In this document: piece after piece, positions 47,980-56,854 of the stretch
Numbering within the stretch: the first letter of the stretch is position 1
Layout: each line of letters begins with the position of its first letter
Source of the DNA: Pelagomonas calceolata
Lineage: Eukaryota > Sar > Pelagophyceae > Pelagomonadales > Pelagomonadaceae
DNA length: 64,000 bases
Assembly: GCA_918797485.1 (NCBI GenBank)
Contig: CAKKNE010000006.1
Location: 992,001 to 1,056,000, forward strand
Direction of reading: 5' to 3'
The notes under the pieces: generated by a model
Database searches by the model: none
What the model was told of the DNA's origin: nothing
Seen by the model: only the letters and a program-made list of their open reading frames with translations
Position numbers and translations under genes: made by a program

Positions 47980-50166
47980 ATGCGGCGGCTCATACTCCTG
48001 CTTTTACTTCGGACGCCCGCCGCCGAGCCGCAGACATGCCCCGAAATCGAGATGGAGCAGCCCCAGGCCTGTCCGCAATCGGTGGAGATGACCAAGCCCG
48101 TCCGCGTCTTGGTCGCGGTGCGGTCGACGCGGCGCGAGCGGCGCGACGCCATCCGCGACACGTGGTGTCAAGCGGCCGCCCGCGTCGCCGCGTGGAGCAA
48201 TGTATCAATAGCGGTCCGTTTCTGGGTCGGCGGGGGCAGCTTGGTGGAGGACGCCAGATATGGTGCGGAGTCGGAGCTCTTCGGAGACGTGGCGCACACG
48301 ACACATATCGCTGCGGACGACGATGTGGCGCTCGCTCAAGCGGCGCTCCGCTCGTTCGACCTGCACGCGGCGGCGCCGACGCACTGGGCGACCGTCGACG
48401 ACGCCACGTATGTTTACGTCGACCGCCTCGCGGCGAGCCTGGCGTCGGCAGATGAGAAGACGTGTCGGCGGGCGGGCGGCAGCGCTTTACTGGGACGCGC
48501 CGCGGCGGTGGCGGCTCTGAGCGCGGAACCGTGGCTTGGCGCGTGTGACGACGCCTCACACCTCTTCCACGCGGCCCGCGGGCGCCGCACCCCCGAGAAC
48601 GCGCGCCGCGTCTCCACGGACACCGTGGCGGTGGCCGGCTTCGAGCCCGGCGAGTTCGCCCTTCTGGAGCAGGGTGAGGACGTCGACGCCGCGCTCACGT
48701 ATCATGATGATGGTCGAGTCCACGAGTGGGTCGTGGAAGAGAACGTAAGGGTCGAGGTCCCGGCGACGTGCGCGGCGCGCAATATAATAAGGGACCGCGT
48801 CTGCGCCGCCTGCGCCGAGATCGGTGAGAAATGTGGCGCCGTCCTCGACGGCGTCGGGCGCCTGGCCCGGCGGCTACACGGCGTGGCGAACTGCACGATG
48901 GGAGGCGCGCCCTGCCGCGCGGCGCGTCCCACAAGACCGATCATGACGTTGGGTTTCGGCGACGCGTCGACCGTCGACCTGTGGAAGCGCTGCGCTTTTG
49001 AGGACGAGGACGGCGACGGCGCCTGCGACGCGCAGCGAGCGCAAGCGGCGCTCCGGCGGCGCGCGCTGCGGCGCACGCACGACGAGCTCATGAACGGCTC
49101 GGAAGCAAGCGGGGGCGCCTGCGCCGAGGTGCGATATGACTTGCGGGACGCTCTGGTCGAGGCGGCGCGCGGGGCCCTGCGCGGCGTCGAAGAAGTCGCG
49201 CTGTGGGACTTTCCGGCGCACGGCAACCGGGGCGACTCGGCGATCTGGAGCGGCGAGGTCGCGCTGCTTCGCCGACTGAACGTGAGCGTGCGGACGGACC
49301 TCGTATGTTCGTCCTTCGTGCCGGTCGCGGCGGCGCCGGCCTGCGACGGGTGGTTGGAGGACGAAGGTCAAAGGCTCCGGCGCGCGTTCCCGCCGTCCTC
49401 AAAACGGGCGCTCGTGCTGCACGGCGGCGGCAACGTCGGGCCCGAGTACCCCCCGTACGAAGAGTTCCGCAAAAATGTTGTAGAGACGTTCGGCCGGGAC
49501 TACCGCATCGTGCTCATGCCGCAGACGGTGACGTACGCGGACGAGATGGCGTCTTCATTGAACTTCTGGCGCGCGGCGGCGAACGCGACGCTGCTCGGCC
49601 GGGACGCGCTTTCAGCCAAGTTGCTCCACGTCCACGCGTGCGGCGGGGGCGTTTTTTGTCGAGCGGCGCTGGCGCCCGACGCCGCCTTCGCGCTGACGTC
49701 CGTCGCGCCGTCTCCATCAGAGAGGGAGGTCCTCTGGCTCGCGCGGGGCGACGCGGAACGGGCCCAAACCGTCGACCGGGCCGCGATGGCGGCGGCGGCG
49801 GCGGATGTGAGTATAAGGTGGGACGACCTCCAGCCGGGCGAGGGGCCGGGCGACGTCGAGGCCTTCTGCTCCGACGAGGGCCACTGCGTCCTCGACGACC
49901 TCCGGGGCGAGCCCCACCTCCTCGCCGCGCACCGCGTGGGCGAGGCCTTTGCGTCCCTTGGGCACTCGGCGGCGGTCGTCACGGACCGACTCCACGGCGT
50001 CATCCTTGCGCTGCTCGCGGGCCGGTCCGTCGCGGCCCTAGATGTGCGCAACCGGAAAGTGTCGCGCTTCGTCGACACGTGGCTCCGCGACGCGCCGCGC
50101 TCGTGCGCGGCCGTGTACGCCTCGCCGGCGGAGGCGCTCGGGGCCGCGCTCGCGCTTGTGGGTTAA
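47980..50166 (+). CDS. GT31-like galactosyltransferase fused to polysaccharide pyruvyltransferase
   Basis: A 728-residue protein from ATG 47980; signal peptide MRRLILLLLLRTPAA. Residues about 41-260 resemble beta-1,3-galactosyltransferases of GT31 (VRVLVAVRSTRRERRDAIRDTW, WATVDDATYVYVD with the Asp pair at 140-141). Residues about 400-728 match the PS_pyruv_trans family: LWDFPAHGNRGDSAIW near 405, VLHGGGNVGPEYPPY near 478, VTDRLHGVILALLAG near 665. This family moves pyruvate from phosphoenolpyruvate onto a sugar as a ketal (CsaB, ExoV, and fission-yeast Pvg1 on galactose). Galactose addition and its pyruvylation in one chain is a sensible order. Pyruvate gives the polymer negative charge. Confidence 0.87.
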   Translation: MRRLILLLLLRTPAAEPQTCPEIEMEQPQACPQSVEMTKPVRVLVAVRSTRRERRDAIRDTWCQAAARVAAWSNVSIAVRFWVGGGSLVEDARYGAESELFGDVAHTTHIAADDDVALAQAALRSFDLHAAAPTHWATVDDATYVYVDRLAASLASADEKTCRRAGGSALLGRAAAVAALSAEPWLGACDDASHLFHAARGRRTPENARRVSTDTVAVAGFEPGEFALLEQGEDVDAALTYHDDGRVHEWVVEENVRVEVPATCAARNIIRDRVCAACAEIGEKCGAVLDGVGRLARRLHGVANCTMGGAPCRAARPTRPIMTLGFGDASTVDLWKRCAFEDEDGDGACDAQRAQAALRRRALRRTHDELMNGSEASGGACAEVRYDLRDALVEAARGALRGVEEVALWDFPAHGNRGDSAIWSGEVALLRRLNVSVRTDLVCSSFVPVAAAPACDGWLEDEGQRLRRAFPPSSKRALVLHGGGNVGPEYPPYEEFRKNVVETFGRDYRIVLMPQTVTYADEMASSLNFWRAAANATLLGRDALSAKLLHVHACGGGVFCRAALAPDAAFALTSVAPSPSEREVLWLARGDAERAQTVDRAAMAAAAADVSIRWDDLQPGEGPGDVEAFCSDEGHCVLDDLRGEPHLLAAHRVGEAFASLGHSAAVVTDRLHGVILALLAGRSVAALDVRNRKVSRFVDTWLRDAPRSCAAVYASPAEALGAALALVG

Positions 50167-50442
50167 TGTGGTAGTTCTTGAGTACACCGTATCCGATGAA
50201 TTGTAGACTGGGAGGCCCGCCTTTGTGTATGAATATCATGGTCTTCTTGGAATTGCCAAGCTTTTTCACATGCGCTTGGAGAAGGCAATCCGGGTAGGAC
50301 TCGTGGGCGGACCCCCAGGCAGGGGGAGGAACCCGCGCGTCACTGACGGGCGCTGTTGCTAGATTTGCTAGCGTCTTACAGCCGCTAGCTGTCCCGTCTC
50401 GACGATGTGGGGCAGCCCAGCTCGTGCAGCCCTGGCCCAGCA
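50167..50442. promoter_or_regulatory. Intergenic region with both shared motifs
   Basis: Same-strand spacer. Long element at 50368-50389, then GGGGCAGCC at 50409-50417, 25 bases before the ATG at 50443: the clearest example of the two motifs in fixed order. Confidence 0.55.
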
Positions 50443-51312
50443 ATGCTACGAGCCCTGCTCTGGCTCCCGGCCCTGTCCCATGCTGCCGGCTGGGGCGTCG
50501 ACCTCCCGCGGAACGCGAGCCAAGTGCTGCTGAACCTTGGCTGTAACCTGGCGCCTGTGCTGCCGGACGACGCCAACGACGACGCGGTGGTGCTGTGCTT
50601 CGAGCCGATCCCGTCCGTGGTCAGACGCATCCCCGCGCACCCGCGGCTGAGGACGATCCCGGCGGCGGTCTCCTCCTTCGACGGCGTGGCGACGATGCAC
50701 ACCTACGCCAAGAACGCGCAGTCCTCGAGCCTCGGCGCGCGTGCGAAGGAGATGGACTGGAACGACGACCCCGCGCGCGGCGACGGCGACCAGTTCGTCG
50801 TGCCCGTGCTGTCGCTCCGGAGCATCTACGCCAGCCTCGGGCCTGATATACATGTCCCGTACATCAAGACGGACATGCAGGGCGCCGACTACGCCGCGAT
50901 CTCGTCGCTGCCCGTGGACGTTTTACGCAGGACGCCCTTCCTCCTGACGGAGGTGTGGCTCGAGAACGTGCAGTCCTACGTCGGGTTTCGGAACGACTTC
51001 TGCCGGGACTGGCTGCCCTTCATGACGGCCGCGGGCTACTCGCTCCAATTCATGCGTTTGATATATAGAGAGCACGACAACGATTTAGATCAAACGCAGC
51101 GGGACGCCTGGTCGGCGCCCTGGGCAGCGGACCCGCACGCGAGGTGCGCGGAGGACCTGGCCCTCTATCCGACGCCGACGACGGGCTGCCACGAGGCCGA
51201 CGCGCACTGGATCCGCAACGACACGTTAGCGGACATCGCCGCGTTCCGCGGGCCGAAGCGGCCGCCCGTGAAGGAGTGGACGGACTGGCCCATGTCCTGG
51301 CATAATAGTTAG
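50443..51312 (+). CDS. Secreted FkbM-like methyltransferase, short form
   Basis: ATG 50443 (289 residues) opens a signal peptide MLRALLWLPALSHA; the frame is open to 50407. FkbM-type features: VLLNLGCNLAPVLP, CFEPIPSV, IKTDMQGADYAAI (the K-D-x-Q-G-x-E/D-like box). No accessory module. Its stop TAG ends at 51312 and the next gene's stop, on the other strand, begins at 51313. Confidence 0.82.
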   Translation: MLRALLWLPALSHAAGWGVDLPRNASQVLLNLGCNLAPVLPDDANDDAVVLCFEPIPSVVRRIPAHPRLRTIPAAVSSFDGVATMHTYAKNAQSSSLGARAKEMDWNDDPARGDGDQFVVPVLSLRSIYASLGPDIHVPYIKTDMQGADYAAISSLPVDVLRRTPFLLTEVWLENVQSYVGFRNDFCRDWLPFMTAAGYSLQFMRLIYREHDNDLDQTQRDAWSAPWAADPHARCAEDLALYPTPTTGCHEADAHWIRNDTLADIAAFRGPKRPPVKEWTDWPMSWHNS

Positions 51313-52518
51313 TTAGCTTAGTACATACCGCCCCCCGCGCTTCCGGAACCGCTGCGACGTAGCCGTCGCGGCGAGCATGCCCGCGAAGCGCGCGTCGAAC
51401 AGGACCTTCGCCTCGTCGTAGAGGCGCTGGTCGACGGCGTTGAGCTCCCGGAGGCGCGCGAGCGCCGCCGCGTCCGGCGCGCGCCGCCGGCCGAGCTTCG
51501 GGTGCGGCGCGTCCGCGAAGCTCCGGAAGTTGCGAAGCGGCCCGGGGAACGTCTCCTTGAGCAGCAGCATGGACTCATCGAAGCGGTCGAGGACGCCCAC
51601 GAAGACGCACGCCCGCAAATTTTGGGAGGCGGCGTCGTAGAGGCGCGCGTCGCCGGCTGCCGTGCCCTCGCCCTCGGCGAGTTCGCCGGTCGTCGCCAGG
51701 CCCGCCAGGAACCGCGCCTGCCGGTTCGAGGCGCCCACGCGGCACGCTGTACACATCAACCAATCTGACAAAGACGCCCTGGTCCGGTCCGTGAAGTCGT
51801 AGTCCCACGCCTTCCCGAAGACGTGCGGCCCGAACTGGGCCACGAGGCCGTTCGTGATGTGGTCGTGCTCGCTGAGCGCGCGTTTGACGGGGTCCCGCAG
51901 GAAGGCCAGGTAGTGGACCCTCCCGTTCCTGTTGACGCTCTCGAAGGCCCGCTGATAATCATGGAGGTTCGCGTGGGCCCGCACGAAGAGGTGGCACTTG
52001 CGCTCCTTCGACGCTTTTATGAACGCGTCCCTGAGGACGTTCTCGCACCGGTGGCCGCAGAAGGGCCCCCGCACGCACCGCCGCGGGCCCCAGGCGCCTC
52101 CATCAAAAACGTCCAACAGCGTCGTCCAGAGCGTCTGCGAGCCCGTCTTCTGGGCCCGCAGGTAGACGACCCAGTCGTCTTTTGTGATTTCTACCGGGCG
52201 CCAGGCGTCGTTTCGTCCAGGCGCCGGCGCGGGGCGTTGCGGTGCGCGGTCGACGCGGCGCGGCGGCGGCGGAGCGCGCTGTGGCTCGCGGCTCGCGTCG
52301 GCGCGCCGCGGCGGCGGCGCGGCCGGCCGTCGGAGCTGCTCCTGCAACCGCGCGATGGTCCGGTTCTGTCGATCCACGACGCGCGCCAACTCGTGGGCGT
52401 CGATGCGCGGCGGCGCGTCGCGTCCGAGCAGCAGGGGTGCCAGGAGCGTGAGCAGTGCGCACAGGCCCAGCGCCAGGGCGACGCGCGGCAGCCCCGCATT
52501 GGTGCTGCGGCGCCCCAT
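51313..52518 (-). CDS. Golgi-type carbohydrate sulfotransferase
   Basis: A 401-residue type II membrane protein from ATG 52518: short basic tail, one membrane segment (about 13-33), a Pro/Arg stem (about 65-105), then a Sulfotransfer_2-like domain as in heparan sulfate 2-O/6-O-sulfotransferases. The 5'-phosphosulfate loop is YLRAQKTGSQTLW near 119-131 and the 3'-phosphate site FLRDPVKRALSEHDH near 206-220, both intact. It uses PAPS. The only enzyme of the set with a clear anchor instead of a cleaved signal. Adds sulfate, consistent with anionic pelagophyte surface polysaccharide (inference). Confidence 0.87.
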   Translation of the reverse strand: MGRRSTNAGLPRVALALGLCALLTLLAPLLLGRDAPPRIDAHELARVVDRQNRTIARLQEQLRRPAAPPPRRADASREPQRAPPPPRRVDRAPQRPAPAPGRNDAWRPVEITKDDWVVYLRAQKTGSQTLWTTLLDVFDGGAWGPRRCVRGPFCGHRCENVLRDAFIKASKERKCHLFVRAHANLHDYQRAFESVNRNGRVHYLAFLRDPVKRALSEHDHITNGLVAQFGPHVFGKAWDYDFTDRTRASLSDWLMCTACRVGASNRQARFLAGLATTGELAEGEGTAAGDARLYDAASQNLRACVFVGVLDRFDESMLLLKETFPGPLRNFRSFADAPHPKLGRRRAPDAAALARLRELNAVDQRLYDEAKVLFDARFAGMLAATATSQRFRKRGGRYVLS

Positions 52519-52795
52519 GAATCACGGAGCCATCGTCTGTCGCCGCAGGGCAGCGCGGGGCAGCCGTAAACGCTGTCGACGTAGAAACCCGCGAGCTCTG
52601 GAGGCTCGGGGCTCAATCGCTAGTGATTTATGCAGCCGTACGCGGGGTGGCAGCCGATCTAGCGGCTGTAAGTCACTAGCAGGAGCGCCTCGGCGCGTAA
52701 CGCAAGGCAGGAACCAACGCCGAACGAGCATTGGCAGCCCAAGCGGTGGCAAGCAATCCGCTCGCAAACTCACGCGTCGAGGCTGCCCCGAGTTC
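52519..52795. promoter_or_regulatory. Divergent promoter, 277 bp
   Basis: Leftward: GGGCAGCG (52548-52555) and GGGGCAGCC (52557-52565). Rightward: GGCAGCCC (52733-52740) and GGCTGCCC (52781-52788), the latter 7 bases before the ATG. The long element occurs in both orientations (52616-52637 degenerate; 52658-52680). Confidence 0.6.
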
Positions 52796-55607
52796 ATGGA
52801 GGCCCTCTCGCCCCCCCGCCGGCCGCGGCCGACGACGCCGGACAGCCGCGGCCGCGACCGGAAGGAGTCGAAGTTCGCCGGCGAGGCCATCACGAACGTC
52901 CTGGCGCAGCACCAGCAGCAGGAGGCCGCGCGGCGGGACGACGAGCGCCGGCAGAAGCTCAAGCAGCGGGAGCACGCGCGCGCCGCGGCGCGGAACCCCT
53001 ACGATCGACTCCTCGAAAACCAGCAGGCCGAGTGGATGCGGAAGAAGGACCGGCGCAGCGCCGTCATATCGTTGCTGCGGAGCGTCGGCGAGCAGCTCCG
53101 CAAGACGAAGAACCCGCCGCTGTCCCGGGACGCCGAGGCCCTCGGCGAGACCTGGGCCGCCCAGCCCAAGTTCGCCGGCGCGACGCGGTCCGACTACGAC
53201 GGCGGGGCGCGGCTGAGCTGGCGCGGCGTCGACCTGGCGCGGACGCTCTTCGACGCCTTCGACGCCGACGCCGACGGGCGGTGGACCTACTCCGACTTCA
53301 AGAGGTATCTCGAGGCCGTGGGCCGCCCGGGTGAGTTCGAGCCCGTCGTCCTCGACTCCGCGGAGGCGTTCCGGTGCTACTGCGACGACCTCTTCGGCAC
53401 GGACGAGCGCGGCCTGCTGGCCTTCGAGCACTTCCTCGCCTACCGCGAAGACGTCGAAGCCGCGGCGCCGGTCGAGGCCGACGTCCTGGCCTGCGGCCTG
53501 TCGGCGGCGCCGGCGGCCCTGGACGAGTGGGCGCGCGTCCGCGACGCGTGGGACGCGCTCGAGGGCCACTACGAGGACGCGGATCGGCCGCCGCACACGC
53601 TACCCGCATCATGTTTCCGCGAGCTCTGCTACGACTGCCGCCTGACGCTGACGGAGGAGGAATGCGACATGTGCTGGCGCGTGCACGTCCGTAAGAACGG
53701 CCTGATGGTCGAGCTGCGCGAGGAGTACAAACACAAGCACCGCTTCGGCTTCCACCAGCCATCTTCCGTAACGAGCGATGCGGCGTTCGTCTACAAGGAC
53801 GCCTTCGTGGCGTGGTGGTTCGCCGGCCGCGCGCACGAGAAGCGGGCCTACTTTAGGGAAAAGGCGACGGGGTCGCTGCTCGGGCTGCGGTCCTTTCTGA
53901 GAGGCGCCTTCACTATGGGAAGACGGGGCTACGAGCGCGTCAAGCGGGCCGTGGACCGGGGTTTGTTGGATAAGGTTAAGCTGGCCATGGTCAAGGAACG
54001 CCTCGCGACGCTGGACTTTAGTTTTGAAGTGGGCGACGAGGGCAAAGATTTACAGGACGAGGAGGGGAAGATCGGCGTCGAGATCGACGTCGAGCACGGC
54101 GACGACGCCACGTCCACGAAAGCGAAACTGCAGGTGCCGTCGCAGTGCGCGGCCTCCGTCTCGATCGACCTGCCCGCGCGCGAGGACGCGGACCCCGACG
54201 AGGTGCGCCGGTTGCGGAAGGACCTGAAACTCTTTCTGGACAAGTACGTGGTGCCGCATGTCCAGGAGCTCACGCCGGGCTTCCAGCAGGTGCGGGTCGT
54301 CAAGGTGCTGCCCTACGTGCCGCCCGAGGACGACGCCGCCGCCTCGAAGAAGAAGTTCAACACGCCGGAGCCCGTCGACGAGGACGAAGAGGACGAGCCC
54401 GAGACCATCCGCGTGCAGTTCCTGTGGAAGTCCGAGGCGAACGTGGATTATTTCCTGCGGCGGCGCGTGGGGTTGGGGCTGGGCCTGGCTTCCCTCTTGC
54501 CGGAGTTCGCCTGCTCGCTGCGGTGCGCCACGCCCCTCGAGGACCTGCTGGAGAACACGCGCGTCGTGGTCGGCGCGCCGGACTTCTCGCTGCGATTGGC
54601 GGTGCACGCCATCTACGCGCGGTCCGTGCTCCACCGCGTCGGGGAGGAGGTCCTGCACGCGCGCGACGAGGACGCCGCCCTCAAGAAGGCGGATCGCGAT
54701 GGTCGGCAACTGGCGCACGCGCGGGCGCTGCGGCGGTCGGTTGAGTCGCACGGCGCTTTGCTGAAAGAGGGCGAGCGGCCCATCGCGGGCATCACGGGCT
54801 ACGAGGCGCCGGCTGTCAACGTATCGAAGGCCCGTGAGGCGTTCGATACTGCCGAAGCAAAAGTGACGCGGGGCCTGCTGTGGGGTTTCGTCCGGTGGTG
54901 CCGATGCCGTGTTCTTTTGATATTCCACGCCATCGACGCGACGATGATCTCATACGCGCAGGCTCGGCAGCACGAAGGCGCAAAAGCTCGACCTGTCATT
55001 TAGGGACCTGCGCGAGTGCATCCTGGGGAGCCCCGCGGTGCTCGCGCGCGTGCCGGCGACGTGGCTGCCCGCTCTTAGAGCGCTTCTGGAAAGCCGAGGC
55101 GGCGTCGCCAAGTGGTGGCACCGCGTCCAATCGACGATGGAGGAGGAGCTCGGCGATTTGTGGGGCGAGGTCGAAGGCGTCGAGGGCGCGATCCAGGCGC
55201 GCGCCGACGCGATCGTCCAGGCCGAGCTCGACGCGTGGAACGCGCTGGACGCGGAGGAGCGGCGGCGGCGCACGTTTGAAAGGGAGAAGCAGGCCCTGGA
55301 GGCCAAGATCCTCAAAGCCGAGGTCGACGCGGCGAACCGCAAGCTGGGCATCGAGCCGGACGACCCGAAGAAGAAGAAGAAGGACGGCGACGAGTCCGAG
55401 GAGGAGGAGGCGCCCGAGGACGAGGGCGAGGTCGACTTCGTCCGGAGGCTCCGAAAGCGCCACGCGAAGACGCAGCGGCGGGTCCTGGAGATGTACCGCC
55501 GGGCGACGTCGCTGGTCTACGGCGTCTCGCAAATTACGTTGCACTCGAACGCGACCAAGGTCGAGGTGGCCCTCGAGGGGCTGGATTTGTTTGCGGAGCT
55601 GCCTTGA
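52796..55607 (+). CDS. EF-hand and coiled-coil protein, function unknown (one intron)
   Basis: Two exons: 52796-54894 and 54962-55607, about 914 residues, no signal peptide. The second exon is in a different frame and reads STKAQKLDLSFRDLRECILG into the long C-terminal frame. A 67-base intron (54895-54961, GT...CGCAG; donor three bases later, 54898, also keeps frame) joins them. Residues about 30-75 are charged coiled coil. An EF-hand loop DADADGRWTYSDF lies near 158, with a weaker second at about 200. Residues about 480-560 are acidic and Lys/Glu-rich; the C-terminal part has EEERRRRTFEREK coiled coil and a KKKKKDGDESEEEE stretch. A cytosolic Ca2+-responsive or ciliary scaffold is possible; I do not recognise the family. 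Confidence 0.75.
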
Positions 55608-55698
55608 GCTCCTCCCTGGCGCACCTCTTCGCGGCTAGACGTGCGTAATGTGATGTATCGTATCTTTAGGCTCTACTGAGAGAGTAGTTTGACGCCGC

Positions 55699-56346
55699 TC
55701 AGGCCCGCGCACGCTTTCGCGCGGGCCGGCCCGCCGCGACGGCGAAGCGCTCCTCGGGCGCGTCGGGCCGCGGCGCCGCCGCGCACTCGACGGTGACCTC
55801 GAGGGCGCCGTTTTTCATCAGTTGCAGCGGACCGCCCAGCGAAATGGACGTCGACGGTGGCGCGCCCTCGGATTCCCGCAGCGCGGCCACGAAGCGGCGC
55901 CGCGAGTCCTGGTCCAGGAGGTTTGGGAACGAGGTTCCGGTCAATCGCGTCGCGTCGGCATGTGCGCGCTTCGCCGCCGCGGGATTGGCGTAAGCGATGA
56001 CGCCAGACCCGTCGGTCGCGAAGACGGCGTCGGGATGGCAGGCGAGGACCTGTGCGGAAATCAAACAGTGAGTCGGGTGCAGAGCGGTAGTAGACCACAA
56101 CGTCACGCCATCGTCGTGACGATGGCGTGGAGGTCATGATTCAGTAGTGGTGGAGACGCGTCACGACATATTGATTTATGCACTGGTGAGGACGCTCCTT
56201 GCGTGCAGGTACTCGGCGTTTTTGGCTTTGAGGTCCTCGACGAAGGCCTTTTTTCGCTGCCTCGACAGTTGTGCGGAGCGTCTATTCGCTTCCCGCTTGA
56301 GACGCTTCTTGCGCTCCTGTTCGTCCTCTTCAGAATTCTCGTCCAT
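55699..56346 (-). CDS. bZIP-PAS transcription factor, split by an introner-like intron
   Basis: Exon 1 from ATG 56346 to 56194; exon 2 from 56048 to the stop at 55699; about 166 residues. Exon 1 encodes an acidic start then a bZIP basic region (RLKREANRRSAQLSRQRKKA) and the first heptads of a zipper. Exon 2 gives a PAS domain (LACHPDAVFATDGSGVIAYAN, GTSFPNLLDQDSRRRFVAAL) and a basic tail KRARA. bZIP plus a C-terminal PAS is typical of stramenopiles, where aureochromes carry a LOV version. The Cys of LOV photochemistry (NCRFLQ) is not seen, so this is not an aureochrome. It probably binds DNA as a dimer and senses a ligand. Confidence 0.8.
56049..56185 (-). mobile_element. Introner-like DNA element acting as an intron (in bZIP-PAS gene)
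   Basis: A 137-bp element whose left end (CTGTGCGGAAATCAAACAGT) and GTGAGTCGGG match the element at 23357. Its right end TTGATTTATGCACTGG is a diverged inverted copy. It is flanked by GCGAGGAC (56041-56048) and GTGAGGAC (56186-56193), a 7/8 duplication. In gene sense the duplicated target gives the GT donor (GTCCTCAC) and the terminal repeat gives the AG acceptor, so intron 56193-56049 removes exactly the insert plus one duplicate and restores VL|ACHPD. Confidence 0.85.
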
Positions 56347-56854
56347 GTTCGCGAAGGTCACTGGGAAGGTCACTGGAGTCTTTCTTGGCGGTATTCGGCG
56401 CCCGCTAGCGCCGCAACCCTGCCAGACTCAACCCCGCTCCTCGCAGCTGTTCTCGCTGCCACGGCGCTAAAAGCACTAACAAAGGTGGGGTTGCTCGAAC
56501 GCCGTTGCGTAGCGTCTACCACAAGGCTCTGGCTTGTTTCTCGTCCCCGCGCGCCGCGGCTTCTGCCTTCTGCGGCTCGGCGGTGATCGAGCTGCTGAAA
56601 TGCGGTGGCCGCGACGGCCACTAAAAAACGCAAAACGCCCATGGATCTCTCTCCCGCACGAGTCTTAACACGCGAATAAGCCTCCCTGCTGGGCGTTTGA
56701 TCTGGGGCATCTGTACACGCAGGATGCGGAGCCGAGCAAAAGACTTGTAGACCGAGCTAAAAAAGCTTGTAGAGACCTCAGTGCACGCGTAAAACTCAAG
56801 CTCTCACACCGCTGAAGACTTACCCACTTGCAATCAACCAGTGCCGTCGCAAAA
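56347..56854. promoter_or_regulatory. Divergent upstream region, 508 bp
   Basis: Between the bZIP-PAS gene and the acetyltransferase. No clear GGGCAGCC box next to either start, unlike most other promoters here. GGTCACTGGGAAGGTCACTGG near 56355-56376 is a short direct repeat upstream of the bZIP start. No gene seen. Confidence 0.35.

Noticed and set aside
1611-52518. Bacterial contamination or one large recent transfer.
   Set aside because: Genes carry signal peptides, introner introns and the same promoter boxes and codon use as the snRNP and TTLL genes around them.
55699-56346. Calling the bZIP-PAS gene an aureochrome.
   Set aside because: The PAS domain lacks the flavin-binding NCRFLQ cysteine motif of LOV domains.
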